Positions 16,162 through 25,478 of a stretch of DNA of 64,000 nt are shown here, piece by piece (the first letter of the stretch is position 1; each line of letters begins with the position of its first letter). The stretch comes from Lachnospiraceae bacterium (GTDB lineage Bacteria; Bacillota; Clostridia; Lachnospirales; Lachnospiraceae): the NCBI GenBank assembly GCA_910575555.1, contig CAJTFX010000010.1, forward strand, positions 1-64,000, in the 5' to 3' direction. Under the pieces are notes generated by a model. That model ran no database searches. It worked only from the letters and a program-made list of their open reading frames with translations, and had not been told where the DNA came from. Made by a program: the position numbers and the translations under genes.

Positions 16162-17499
16162 CTATTCTGATTTTCTGTCTGTTTTCAGCAGTTTTAACAA
16201 CTTTTCTCTGGTATTGTCCTCCGGCGTATTCAATACGTGCTGCAGCATCTTTTCTAATGCTTCCCCAAGCTCTTTGCCGGGCTTCATTCCAAGTTCTATC
16301 AAATCGCCGCCTTTAACTGCAAGCTCTTTCAGGGTCAGGCATTGGTTTTTCTCCATAATCTCCTGGTAAATCCGCTGATATTCTGCAAGATAATCCAGTT
16401 TTTCCTGCCGCTTGTACTGATTTTTGGCCAGTGTATCCGCACGCTTCACTTCAAAAAGAGCCGGTAAATGTTCTGCTCCAATCTGATGAACGGCGCGCCG
16501 AATATTTGCTTCCTCTAACAGCGGCCTGTGATCGTGCCAGGTAATCAGGGTTGTCACCTCAGCGATGGTGTCATTATCAAACTTCAAACGCTGCAGAATC
16601 TCCTTCGCCATCTCTGCCCCCTGTTTGGGATGTCCGTAGAAATGATAGATCCCCTCTTCATCCACACTTTTGCACAAAGGCTTGGCCACGTCATGCAAAA
16701 GCATGGTCAGCCGGAGCGTTTTGTCTTTCCGGATGTGGGTCAGAGCCGCTATGGTATGTTCTCCCACATTATAACAATGATGCTGATTGTTCTGAGGCGT
16801 TGCCATCATTGCATCAAATTCCGGCAGAATCACACGGGTGATTCCAGTTTCATACAGGGTACGCATTTTTTCCGGATGATCGGAAATCAGCAGCTTAACC
16901 AGCTCTGTCTGAATCCGTTCCGCACTGACTTCGGCAAGATTCTGAGCCAGACAGGGGATCATTTCCCTGGTCTTATCTTCTATCGTAAACCCAAGCTGAG
17001 CTGCGAATCTTACGGCCCGCATTAACCGCAATGCGTCTTCTGTAAAGCGTTCTGCAGGATTTCCCACACAGCGGATCTGCTTTCGGTTCAGATCTCCTGT
17101 TCCGTCAAATACGTCAATCAGCCCATTCTGCTCATTATAGGCCATGGCATTGATGGTAAAATCCCTGCGTTTTAAATCTTCAATTAAATCTGAGGTAAAG
17201 ATAACCTCCTTAGGATGCCTTTTATCCTCGTATTCTCCGTCAATCCGGTACGTGGTCACTTCAAATCCTTCTCTGTCGCAGAGTACGGTAACCGTCCCAT
17301 GCCGGATTCCGGTATCTACAGTCCTTGGAAAAAGCATTTTCACCTGCTTCGGGGAAGCGGAAGTGGTTATATCCCAGTCCTCCGGCTTTCGCCCCAGAAT
17401 GGAATCCCTCACGCAGCCTCCCACCGCATAAGCCTCATAGCCTGCCTCTGACAGTGTATCAATTATAAACTTTACTTTTTCCGGTAACTGTATTGTCAT
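16162..17499 (-). CDS. cca: CCA tRNA nucleotidyltransferase
   Basis: 445 residues. The class II head motif GGCVRD (27-32) is followed by DWDITTSA with the two catalytic Asp, then RRDFTINAMAY, and an HD domain (LLHDVAKP, ITWHDHR) in the C-terminal half. The enzyme adds or repairs the 3' CCA of tRNAs. This matters locally because neither tRNA in the window encodes CCA. The ATG follows GGAG. The yqeY gene ends nine bases upstream, so they are likely one transcript. Confidence 0.95.
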   Translation of the reverse strand: MTIQLPEKVKFIIDTLSEAGYEAYAVGGCVRDSILGRKPEDWDITTSASPKQVKMLFPRTVDTGIRHGTVTVLCDREGFEVTTYRIDGEYEDKRHPKEVIFTSDLIEDLKRRDFTINAMAYNEQNGLIDVFDGTGDLNRKQIRCVGNPAERFTEDALRLMRAVRFAAQLGFTIEDKTREMIPCLAQNLAEVSAERIQTELVKLLISDHPEKMRTLYETGITRVILPEFDAMMATPQNNQHHCYNVGEHTIAALTHIRKDKTLRLTMLLHDVAKPLCKSVDEEGIYHFYGHPKQGAEMAKEILQRLKFDNDTIAEVTTLITWHDHRPLLEEANIRRAVHQIGAEHLPALFEVKRADTLAKNQYKRQEKLDYLAEYQRIYQEIMEKNQCLTLKELAVKGGDLIELGMKPGKELGEALEKMLQHVLNTPEDNTREKLLKLLKTDRKSE

Positions 17500-17508
17500 A
17501 TCAAACTC

Positions 17509-17946
17509 CTATTTGCATAAATCTGCCACTACCTGATTAATTACTTTTCCATCGGCTTTGCCTTTTAATTCTGCCATAACCGCTTTCATAATCTGACCTT
17601 TGTTCTTTGTAGCGACAACTTCTGCAAATTTCTCCGTGATGTAAGATTTCACTTCCTCCCGGGACATCAGGGCCGGAGCATATTCTTTGATTACATCATG
17701 CCGAAGCTGATATTCCTCCATCAAATCTGTCCGCTCTGCCGGACAGGTGTCAAGCTGCTCTTTTGCTGTCTTTAACTCCTTCAAAATCACCCGGTCCACC
17801 AAAGCTTCCGGAATATCCTCCCGGCAGCCCTCATCAATGGCCGCTTTCTTCACGGCAGAAACCAGTGCGGAAATTGCATCTTTTCTGCCTTTATCCTTAG
17901 CCTTCATGGCTGCTATCATATCATTCTGCAATGTTTTTATTTCCAT
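17509..17946 (-). CDS. yqeY: GatB/YqeY domain protein
   Basis: 145 residues of helical sequence with TLQNDMIAAMKAKDKGRKDAISAL at the start and ATKNKGQIMKAVMAELKGKADG near the end, both hallmarks of the stand-alone YqeY family related to the tail of amidotransferase subunit GatB. A tRNA-linked role is suggested by family and by the adjacent cca gene, but its biochemical function is not settled. It is preceded by AAGGAAAG. Confidence 0.92.
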   Translation of the reverse strand: MEIKTLQNDMIAAMKAKDKGRKDAISALVSAVKKAAIDEGCREDIPEALVDRVILKELKTAKEQLDTCPAERTDLMEEYQLRHDVIKEYAPALMSREEVKSYITEKFAEVVATKNKGQIMKAVMAELKGKADGKVINQVVADLCK

Positions 17947-17975
17947 ATATCGTCTTTCCTTCTTTCTTCCATATG

Positions 17976-19232
17976 CTACAGCACTCTGCGCACTGTAATA
18001 ATCGGCCGGTAAGTTGCATTGTCATAAGCTACGATTCCGTATGCCGTTCCCTTGGCATGGACAATCTGCCCATTCCCCATATAGATTGCCACATGTCCGG
18101 CATAGCAAATCAAATCTCCTGCCTGGGCGTTGGAATAACTCACTTCCTGCCCTACGGAACGCTGGGAATAAGAATAACTTGGAATGTTGATTCCGAAATG
18201 GGCGTACACATAACTGGTAAATCCACTGCAGTCCGCTCCGGTATTAGGGTCTTTGCCGCCCCATACGTAAGGATTCCCTACAAAATTCATTGCATAGTTC
18301 ACCACTGCGCTGCCGCTGACCCCGGTACTGTAGCCAGGATTCTTATTGCCTCCGCCGCCGGAACCGCTGTCCGAAGAGCTGCCGCCGGAAGAATCACTGG
18401 TACTTCCGCTTGAGCTGTTGCTGGCTCTGCTTGCAGCCGCTGCCGCAGCTGCTGCAGCGGCACGCTGCTCCTGTTCTCTTCTCTCCTGTTCTCTCCGTTC
18501 CCGCTCAATCCGCTCATTTTCCTGGGCAATAATTGTATTCTGGGCATTGATGGTATCCTGATATTTGGCTGCAAGCTCCTGGGCTGCCGCCAGTTTATTC
18601 TGGAAATCTCCTACTTCATCTTTCTTCTGCGCAATCGTCGTCTCGAAATTCTCCCTTGCCACCTGATATTCCTGATGCTTTACTTCAAGGGCCTGAATCT
18701 CTTCTTCCTGCTGTTTCTCTAACGCTGCCACCTGATCTTTGGTATTCTGATATTCTGTCAGAAGTTCTCTGTCATAGGAATAAACCTCATTGACGTACTC
18801 CACCCGGTTCAGCAGATCCGCAATGCTTCCGGATTCCAGCAGACTGGTCAGCATTGCAGTGTCTCCTTTTTCGTACATAAAACGAATCCGCAGCTTCATG
18901 GCGTCATATTGATTCTGCTCATCGATCTTGGCCTGTTCCAAATCCGCTTTCGTCTGCTCTAACTCATCTTCCTTCACTGCCAGTTCTTCTTCCAGTGTGG
19001 ACAGCTCAATCATAACGTTCACCAGTTCTGCGTCCAGTTCATTAATCTCGCTGCGCAACTGCTCCTGCTGTTCCTCTATTCTGTTAATCTCACCCTGTTT
19101 CGACTTCAGGTTGGCTTCCGCCTCTTTCTTCTTCTGCTCCGCATCGGATTTCTTGTCCGCCATTGCTACGGAAAACTGTGACATTCCCATGACAATCACC
19201 AGTACTGCCGCTACCAGCCTCTTTCTTCTCAT
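17976..19232 (-). CDS. Secreted PcsB-like coiled-coil NlpC/P60 peptidoglycan hydrolase
   Basis: 418 residues. A signal peptide (about 1-26) is followed by a long coiled coil (about 28-270, very rich in Glu, Gln and Lys), an Ala- then Ser/Gly-rich hinge, and an NlpC/P60 domain. Its catalytic Cys is Cys335 (ADCSGF) and its His is His380 (AGHVAIY); a second His follows at 392. Such proteins are cell-wall endopeptidases acting at division, with the coiled coil holding them inactive until bound by FtsEX in PcsB/CwlO types. The start follows AGGAG. It is 29 bases upstream of yqeY. Confidence 0.92.
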   Translation of the reverse strand: MRRKRLVAAVLVIVMGMSQFSVAMADKKSDAEQKKKEAEANLKSKQGEINRIEEQQEQLRSEINELDAELVNVMIELSTLEEELAVKEDELEQTKADLEQAKIDEQNQYDAMKLRIRFMYEKGDTAMLTSLLESGSIADLLNRVEYVNEVYSYDRELLTEYQNTKDQVAALEKQQEEEIQALEVKHQEYQVARENFETTIAQKKDEVGDFQNKLAAAQELAAKYQDTINAQNTIIAQENERIERERREQERREQEQRAAAAAAAAAASRASNSSSGSTSDSSGGSSSDSGSGGGGNKNPGYSTGVSGSAVVNYAMNFVGNPYVWGGKDPNTGADCSGFTSYVYAHFGINIPSYSYSQRSVGQEVSYSNAQAGDLICYAGHVAIYMGNGQIVHAKGTAYGIVAYDNATYRPIITVRRVL

Positions 19233-19313
19233 GCAAATCTCCTTTCTGAATGACTCTCAATGTATGTCTCTGATTATAACATCATCTTTCCCCGATAGCA
19301 ACCGCATAGCAGG

Positions 19314-21680
19314 CTATTTTTTCGTTTTTACATCTTTCGTCTTAGACCAGCCAGAATACAGCTTCCTGGATTTATTGTTTATTTTTACGGTCTTATAGGT
19401 ACGGATTCTGAGATAGTATTTCTTATTTGCTTTCAGCTTGCTGACAGTCTTGCTGGTGGTTTTGGTTTTCTTTACCAGAACTGTCTTAGTCGTTTTTTTG
19501 GTGAAATTTTTGCTTGTAGAATACTGAAGCTCGTATCCGTCAGCCTCTTTCGTCTGTTTTTTCCATTTCAGGGTAAATCCCTTCGATTTTCTTGTCACTT
19601 TTGTAATCGAGGTTGCTTTCGGGTAAACCTTATAGCTTCTGTTTACAGTTCCTGTATAATCTCCCTGAAAGTTTACCTTCACATTGTAACTGCCCACGCC
19701 GGCCTTACAGCCGGAGAAGTCTACGGTATAATCTTCTCCTTCTGTCAATTCACTGCCTGCTCTGTCCCTGACCAGAACAGAGGGCTTATTTACGCTTCCG
19801 TTCCACTCAAATTCCGTAGTGGAAAGCTTAACCTTTTCCACACCGCTGATGCTGGTTTTTTCTCCCTCTTTTCCGCAGATTATACAGATATCCCGGGTAA
19901 TTCCGTTTCTTTTAAAGGAAGCCTTTTTCTCTGTCTGCTCCTCATAGTCATGTCCCAGCGCAGGCGTGCTTTTGATATACCGATGGCCGCATTTTCCACA
20001 GACACAGACTGCTGCTCCGCCTACCCGGCAGTCCGCTTTGCGCAATTCAGTTTCCTTATACGTGTGGCTGCAGTTGGGGTCGCCGTTTCCCTGATTCCCG
20101 CCGTCAGGCGGAGTTGGCGTCGGAGTTGGATCGGTTGGCTGTTCCGGCTCCGGCGGGGTTGGCGTAGGCGTTGGGTCGGTTGGCTCCCCTGGACCCGGCG
20201 TCGGGGTTGGATCGGTTGGTTCCTCCGGCCCCGGCGGATTTTTATCAGGAAGAGGATCTCCCTTATAAATATAGGGGATACTTTTTCTTTGTGCATATCT
20301 CTCGCCTTCACTGTCCTTAATTACTATCATCCAGAAATCTTTATCACGATACTCCTCCAAATTGCCTTTAATTTCTTTCACACTGGACGGTACTTCCAAA
20401 TATTTCCCTTCCCGATTGTATACTGCCGCAAAAGTCATAGTAACCACTCCATCCGGAACTACCAGCATTTCTCTTCCATTCGGAGACGCGTAAAGCACAC
20501 TTCCCTCTTTATTCAGTATAAATCCGTCTTTTGACTTAAGATCAGGATTGTCCTCTGCCACTACAAATTCCAAAACTGATTTACAGCTGTCAAAAGGAAC
20601 CAACTCCATGCCTGCTTTTGTAAACCCTGCCGGAATCGTCAGTTTCGTCAACCCATCGCAGCCATAAAACGCACCCATTGTAAATGTCGTGACTGAATCC
20701 GGTATCACGTATTCTCCGGGCTTCCCTCCAGGATAAGTAATTAATTTGGTTTTATCTTTATTCAGCAGCACATCATTCTCCACCATACAATCAGTCCCTG
20801 TCCCGTCAGCAGAACGCATGGTAATCTTGGACAGATTTCTGCAGTATTTAAAGGGATTGTCATCCGGCGCTTCCAACCCCTGGGGCAGAGAAACTTCTTT
20901 CAGATTAGTCATGGAAAAAGCCCCGCCTGCTATGGTCTTTAGCGAATCTGGAAAATTAACTGCCGTCAGACCGGCGCACTCCTGAAATGCGGTCTCCTCT
21001 ATCTTTTCTAAGCCATCCGGCAATTCCAGAAATTCCAGACTTTCACATTTGGCAAACGCAAATTGTCCGATTTCCTTAAGTCCCTCAGAAAGAGTTACAT
21101 GCTCCAGATTGGTACAGGCAATAAACGCACCATTCTCTATCCGCTCCAGACTTCCCGGCAATACCGCTTCTTTTAATCCCCCACAGCTGGAAAATGCGCC
21201 TGCTCCGATACTCTCAATCCCTTCCGGCAATACTATTTCTTTCAGCTTTTCACACTGCCTAAAAGTATTCTCCCCGATATTTTTCAAGCTGCCCGGTAAA
21301 ACAATTTCTGTAAGTTCTGCACAGTTTTTAAAAACATTGTCCTCAATTTTCTCAATTCCCTCCGACAGTGTCACTTTCGTCAGGTTAGGGCAATCAGCAA
21401 ACATCTCTCTTGTGTTGCCTCTGCTTCCTACTGCAGTCACCTTTTTCCCATCTACTTCAGCAGGAATACGTACTTCCGTACAGTCTCTTGCACTTTCTGA
21501 AATACCTAAAATTACATAATTTTCTGTCCCTGGGTCTTTCTCCAGAACAAAATCCTCCTTACTTTCCGCAATACCTCCTGCCCTCTCTGAAATCTCCTGC
21601 CCGTAAACCGGCGTCTGACACAAACCGGAGCAGACCAGTACAGCCGCCATCCCAAGGCTTAATATCCGTTTCCACTTCAT
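19314..21680 (-). CDS. Secreted BspA-type leucine-rich repeat protein
   Basis: 788 residues. A signal peptide ends near residue 27 (PVYGQ). About 12 BspA/LRR_5 repeats fill 60-430, with the recurring pattern LEIPDGLEKIEETAF. A Pro/Thr linker (DPTPTPGPGEPTDPTPT) lies near 485-545, then a Cys-rich segment with CGKCGHRY and a similar CIICGKEG, then Fn3-like sheets to the Lys-rich end. There is no LPxTG motif, so attachment is by another means or the protein is released. BspA-like proteins mediate adhesion or sense host polymers in oral and gut bacteria. It has its own promoter. Confidence 0.85.
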   Translation of the reverse strand: MKWKRILSLGMAAVLVCSGLCQTPVYGQEISERAGGIAESKEDFVLEKDPGTENYVILGISESARDCTEVRIPAEVDGKKVTAVGSRGNTREMFADCPNLTKVTLSEGIEKIEDNVFKNCAELTEIVLPGSLKNIGENTFRQCEKLKEIVLPEGIESIGAGAFSSCGGLKEAVLPGSLERIENGAFIACTNLEHVTLSEGLKEIGQFAFAKCESLEFLELPDGLEKIEETAFQECAGLTAVNFPDSLKTIAGGAFSMTNLKEVSLPQGLEAPDDNPFKYCRNLSKITMRSADGTGTDCMVENDVLLNKDKTKLITYPGGKPGEYVIPDSVTTFTMGAFYGCDGLTKLTIPAGFTKAGMELVPFDSCKSVLEFVVAEDNPDLKSKDGFILNKEGSVLYASPNGREMLVVPDGVVTMTFAAVYNREGKYLEVPSSVKEIKGNLEEYRDKDFWMIVIKDSEGERYAQRKSIPYIYKGDPLPDKNPPGPEEPTDPTPTPGPGEPTDPTPTPTPPEPEQPTDPTPTPTPPDGGNQGNGDPNCSHTYKETELRKADCRVGGAAVCVCGKCGHRYIKSTPALGHDYEEQTEKKASFKRNGITRDICIICGKEGEKTSISGVEKVKLSTTEFEWNGSVNKPSVLVRDRAGSELTEGEDYTVDFSGCKAGVGSYNVKVNFQGDYTGTVNRSYKVYPKATSITKVTRKSKGFTLKWKKQTKEADGYELQYSTSKNFTKKTTKTVLVKKTKTTSKTVSKLKANKKYYLRIRTYKTVKINNKSRKLYSGWSKTKDVKTKK

Positions 21681-21810
21681 AACTTTCCCTCCTGCCTGAC
21701 ATTTGTCAGCAAACTGTCATTTTATTAAAAACTTACTTATTATATTTTAAGTCAGAAACCGGCAGATTTCAAGAGGATTTCCAAAAGAGAAGCTATATTT
21801 CCCCACGCAA

Positions 21811-21837
21811 AAAGTCAGGAGCTCACTTCCTGACTTT
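21811..21837 (-). terminator. Terminator after the SPOCS-LysM gene
   Basis: Arms AAAGTCAGGA and TCCTGACTTT; on the - strand the right arm runs into TTTTTGCG. It sits 34 bases past the stop at 21871. Confidence 0.8.
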
Positions 21838-21870
21838 CCACCCGCTTCTCAATATCCATCCAGAAGCCTT

Positions 21871-23430
21871 TTAACCCACCGTTTTGATAATCAGTATCTT
21901 ATCCCCTCCTTTGATCTGTTCCGACGGAAGCTGGTTCGTTGTTACAATTTCTGAAATTGTTGTATAATTTTCTTTGGCAATATTCCAGAGTTTATCTCCC
22001 TCCTTGGCGATATAGCCGATAATTCCGGGACTTTCCTGCAGCTCCTCCAGATTCAGAGGCGCCTGTTCCACCTCCTTAATCTTATGCACTTTCTGCTGTT
22101 CAAATACAATGCAGTTCAGACCTAATACGGCTTTCACTTCCACCTGGCTGCTGTCGGTCATCACTGTGGTAAGCTGATCAATTCCAGTCTGCAGATGATA
22201 CCGGCAGCTCTCGTTAATTCCCGGAACCTCAATCAGATAATGGAACGGCAGAATGTCCTTCATAGAAGCCACCGGCATCCGATCGTCCGCCGTCACATAC
22301 AAAATGTTCATCTGAAGCGTTCCCTCTACCTGAATCCCTCCTTCCACGATTTCCGTCTGCTCTACCACCGCATTCCCCTCACTGGCACAGATTTGCAGAA
22401 TCGGCTCCTGATTTTTATCCAGATTCATCTTCTCCACAATTTTGCATTTGGAAGCATTGCGCAGCAGCAGCTTTTCAAACACGGACTCCTGGTACACCGG
22501 CATCAGTTTTTCATTGGTGGCATACAAATCTGCCACAATCCGGTCCTCTTCCTCGGTAAACACCTGCAAATCCAGATCCAGCACCAGCTCTAAATGAAGC
22601 ATACGTTCCTCTCCATCGTAATCCGGCTTGGCTTCCAGCTCTATCCCTGCAATATCATAGGAAATGTCACAGACCATATCATCGCTGCACCCCTGGCAGT
22701 CAATGATGCCGGTAAAGGGCAGGGCTGTTTCCATCCATTGCAAATGTTCTTCTTCCTCCTCACTTTCATAGAGCACAAACACCAGAGATTCTCCTTTGAT
22801 ATTCAGCTGCCCGTCAAACAAACGCATTTCCACGCTCCGAAGCTGCACGCTTTTCCACAAAACCTGACGGATATTGGGCTTATTGGAGGGCAGGACAATT
22901 TCTTCCTTAAACCGGTACGTGTCTTTCTTGGCCAGAAAGAGCTGCATGGCTGACAGATTATCTTCTAAAAGCTGTATGCCGCCTTCACGCTCGGCCCCTG
23001 TAATCACATCTTCATCATAAATTTCATCTATCACTGCTTTCAGCACCACCAGGGCTTTCACGCTGAGTTTTCTGGAGTTGATAATTCCTATGGATAAATC
23101 CTCCATTTCCCAACTCATCTTTGCGGTATCATATTCGTTGGCCCCATCAATGGCAAGGCTTTCCTGAAACGGAATTTCCCCGTTCATGCTGTTAATCCTG
23201 CCTTCCTCCTGATCGCTTCGGTACAGCAGGGAAAATTTCAGCACTCCTTTCAGCCATACGTGATCCTGGGTAATAGTGGTTTCATCCAGCCTGATTTCCC
23301 CTTTGTCCAGAATAATCCGTATCAAATCCGGTTTGGTGTCCGGTACGTTAAAATCATCATCCAGTGTAATCTGCGTCACAGCTTTTCCTTTTTCCCGGTT
23401 CATATGTATATACTTTTTCGATAATTCCAA
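21871..23430 (-). CDS. SPOCS domain (DUF3794) and LysM protein
   Basis: About 519 residues. The N-terminus ELSKKYIHMNREKGKAVTQI and TLDDDFNVPDTKPDLIRII match the opening of SPOCS/DUF3794 proteins; three such beta domains appear to follow, and a C-terminal LysM ends the protein (EGDKLWNIAKENYTTISEI). Family members occur only in spore formers and probably bind the cortex or coat; the exact role is unknown. The TTG at 23430 behind TTGGAGCG is preferred because it gives the family N-terminus. An ATG 21 codons upstream (23493) has no ribosome site. Confidence 0.85.
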   Translation of the reverse strand: MELSKKYIHMNREKGKAVTQITLDDDFNVPDTKPDLIRIILDKGEIRLDETTITQDHVWLKGVLKFSLLYRSDQEEGRINSMNGEIPFQESLAIDGANEYDTAKMSWEMEDLSIGIINSRKLSVKALVVLKAVIDEIYDEDVITGAEREGGIQLLEDNLSAMQLFLAKKDTYRFKEEIVLPSNKPNIRQVLWKSVQLRSVEMRLFDGQLNIKGESLVFVLYESEEEEEHLQWMETALPFTGIIDCQGCSDDMVCDISYDIAGIELEAKPDYDGEERMLHLELVLDLDLQVFTEEEDRIVADLYATNEKLMPVYQESVFEKLLLRNASKCKIVEKMNLDKNQEPILQICASEGNAVVEQTEIVEGGIQVEGTLQMNILYVTADDRMPVASMKDILPFHYLIEVPGINESCRYHLQTGIDQLTTVMTDSSQVEVKAVLGLNCIVFEQQKVHKIKEVEQAPLNLEELQESPGIIGYIAKEGDKLWNIAKENYTTISEIVTTNQLPSEQIKGGDKILIIKTVG

Positions 23431-23536
23431 AATAAAAACGCTCCAATCCTGAATATTTGTACATTTTATTCCGGATTGAAGCATTTTATTCATTTTAGGA
23501 ACGGTAAAGTTACTTATTTACAATTCCTTACTTTCA

Positions 23537-23785
23537 TTAGCATAATTTCATTCTGATATCCCTTGTCAACACATCGGCATAACTGAAAGAAAGTAACTGC
23601 GGTGGATTTTTCTCATTGTCATCATCTACCAAAATGGTAAAAACTGATGGGTAGGCCCCTTTGATAACTCCTTCCTGAATGTCAACCCTGTTGCGGCCCC
23701 TGTCCAGCTGAATCATGACCTTATTGCCCAACTGCCCTGATACAGATGCACGTACTTTGTTAATATCTGCCTGCTGTACTGCCAT
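23537..23785 (-). CDS. veg: Veg protein
   Basis: 82 residues: MAVQQADINKVRASVSGQLG, then KVMIQLDRGRNRVDIQEGVI and PQLLSFSYADVLTRDI, matching the Veg family (DUF1021). In Bacillus Veg stimulates biofilm matrix genes by an indirect route and is among the most strongly transcribed vegetative genes. The ATG at 23785 follows GAGGTGG. A longer open frame upstream is excluded because the predicted transcription start falls near 23902. Confidence 0.93.
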   Translation of the reverse strand: MAVQQADINKVRASVSGQLGNKVMIQLDRGRNRVDIQEGVIKGAYPSVFTILVDDDNEKNPPQLLSFSYADVLTRDIRMKLC

Positions 23786-23908
23786 TCTTTCCACCTCTAT
23801 TCTATTTCTTTCTCCGGAACAAATCTGCCGTTCTGACCTGGGCAAAGCTTTGTCCCCGGGTTGTTCCAGAACAATACCTGCTGCTTTCTGCTCTGGTAAC
23901 ACTTGTTT

Positions 23909-23937
23909 AGTATACCACCGTGTTAAAATATTGTCAA
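23909..23937 (-). promoter_or_regulatory. veg promoter
   Basis: TTGACA (23932-23937), a 17-base spacer and TATACT (23909-23914) on the - strand form a near-consensus sigma-A promoter. Known biology: the Bacillus veg promoter is a model strong sigma-A promoter. The leader to the start codon would be about 117 bases. Confidence 0.8.
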
Positions 23938-23981
23938 AGGGAAATATGAGATAAATTTCGACAGAAAACTTCCAGTCCAGA

Positions 23982-24508
23982 TTAATATTGGTTCGGGTTA
24001 AACTTCAGATAAATATTATTTCTTCCAATTTTTTCTCTGATATATTTTTCACTCTGCGGCACATAAATGTTATCATTATCCAAAGCAATAAAATCTCCGT
24101 CTGCCGTCAGAAATGAATTAATTCCATACTGCCTTGCAATATAGACATGCTTTGCATCATTGACGCCAAGAACATTTCCGGATGTGCACAAGTAATTAAC
24201 TTCTTCAGTTTTTTCTGATTTACTTTCCCGTTTTCTCTGGCTTGCGATAAATAGTCTTTCGCATACTGATCATAATAAGCCTTTTCGTTCACATGGACTC
24301 CTTCAGATAAAATCATTTCTGAATGATACAATGTCGTATTATTATTCAGGCAGTCACTCATAAAGCCCTTCACTGGATTATAAGAAAGACTCCCATTATA
24401 AGCTGCAATCCATGCGCTTGTATCAACATACAGATCGGATGGAAAGCTGTCAAAATCTTTATAAGCATTCCCACGTTTTTCTAATGTAAATATTGATGCC
24501 TGATTCAA
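23982..24508 (-). pseudogene. PIN-domain ribonuclease toxin candidate, frameshifted at a poly-A run
   Basis: Two frames together encode one protein of about 175 residues. The first (TTG at 24508, behind AGGGGGG) gives PSDLYVDTSAWIAAYNG, a PIN-type first acidic strand. The second gives GVNDAKHVYIARQYGINSFLTADGDFIALD, the PIN-type second half with conserved Asp residues. They meet at an A6 run (24209-24214); A7 there reads through cleanly as NQKKTEEVNYLCTSGN. PIN toxins are metal-dependent RNases, usually paired with an antitoxin; the gene at 24505-24684 just upstream overlaps this start by four bases. As sequenced the toxin is truncated to 133 residues and lacks the second catalytic half. Confidence 0.7.
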
Positions 24509-24684
24509 CGGTAATCCCCCCTGAGTTCTTTAAGATTTTCCATCCTTTTCTCATTAATTGCGGGCTCCTCCTCAATAGAAGAAAACATTTTTAAAAAAGC
24601 TTCCTTCCGTTCTGCCTGCGGATAACCATAAATTCCCATAGGAACATAACCCGTTTTCTCCTTTGGCAAAGTAAGCCTCTTCAT
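24505..24684 (-). CDS. Small protein upstream of the PIN gene, candidate antitoxin
   Basis: 59 residues: MKRLTLPKEKTGYVPMGIYG, then a charged helix PQAERKEAFLKMFSSIEEEP and EKRMENLKELRGDYR. GGAGATAAAAT precedes the ATG, three bases after the stop of the upstream gene, and its stop overlaps the PIN start as TTGA. No DNA-binding motif is obvious. Size, position and overlap are those of an antitoxin, but that is inference from context. Confidence 0.6.
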   Translation of the reverse strand: MKRLTLPKEKTGYVPMGIYGYPQAERKEAFLKMFSSIEEEPAINEKRMENLKELRGDYR

Positions 24685-24687
24685 ATT

Positions 24688-25298
24688 TTATCTCCTTATC
24701 ACGCTGAAACATCCGTCTCGCTCTTTATCCATCTTGCACTGCACATCATGCAGCATGTCTTTAATGGTTCCTTTTTCCGACTTGTTCAGTATCCATTGAT
24801 AATAATACTTACTCTTATCAGATACCAGCGGTTCTATCTTAAATTCACCAAACATCCTCCCGTCATTCACGAGAAAGCGATATCCCACACCGCAAATCTC
24901 ATCATCCAGCGGCACATATTTTTTCTCATAAAATTCCTTGCTCTCTTCATGAGAATTTTCCGTCTCTGATATTCCTTCAATGTTAAACAAATACTGATTC
25001 TCATCATCAATGAATAATGCATTCAAAACAGACGAGAATTGACACTGTATCTCTTCTATATTAAATCCATTCTCCAAATGCGAAATAAAAGTAATTTGCT
25101 GCGGCTCAATCAAAAGATTTTTTTCCCATCCACCAATGATATGGCCGCCACGTTAAACTCCGCCATAACAGGTTTTGCATTTTCAAAATGGCCTTCTCTT
25201 AAATTTTTAAGGATTGCCGATACTTTTTTCTCAGATAACTGCCCCATCACAAACGGCAGCGTAATCCTCAAATCACACCATTTTATATTTTCCTTCAT
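24688..25298 (-). pseudogene. Unknown protein, frameshifted at a poly-A run
   Basis: The first frame (ATG at 25298 behind GGAGGGG) ends after 62 residues in SLVDGKKIF; the next opens at a TTG without a ribosome site and runs 141 residues from IEPQQITFISHLENGF. They meet at an A7 run (25118-25124). One more A gives LVDGKKNLLIEPQQITF, a smooth join, for one protein of about 203 residues. I do not recognise the family. It heads the operon that carries the antitoxin and PIN candidates and has a consensus promoter. Confidence 0.6.
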
Positions 25299-25337
25299 CT
25301 GCTTCCCCTCCAGTCATTCGCCTAGTAATTTTCTTTT

Positions 25338-25366
25338 ATTATATGCCATTTTCCCTAAATTTACAA
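25338..25366 (-). promoter_or_regulatory. Promoter of the PIN operon
   Basis: TTGTAA (25361-25366), 17 bases, TATAAT (25338-25343) on the - strand, about 40 bases ahead of the first start codon. Confidence 0.65.
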
Positions 25367-25399
25367 TCATTTTATTCCTTCAAATATCCGCTTCCACCC

Positions 25400-25420
25400 C
25401 GAACGGATGTGTGATATACT
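25400..25420 (+). promoter_or_regulatory. dinB promoter -10 with overlapping LexA-like box
   Basis: TGTGATATACT ends in a TATACT -10 (25415-25420) with the extended-10 TG. Directly before it, CGAACGGATGTGTG (25400-25413) matches the Firmicute LexA box CGAAC-N4-GTTCG fully in the left half and 3 of 5 in the right. dinB is a typical SOS gene, which makes the site plausible. Confidence 0.4.
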
Positions 25421-25478
25421 TTACCATGAGGAGGGACCCGGCTCATTCCCCTTCCTCTCTTCCTCCCACGCCGGGAGG

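Noticed and set aside
23786-23902. A 39-residue N-terminal extension of Veg
   Set aside because: The predicted transcription start is at about 23902, and the family starts at MAVQQ behind GAGGTGG.
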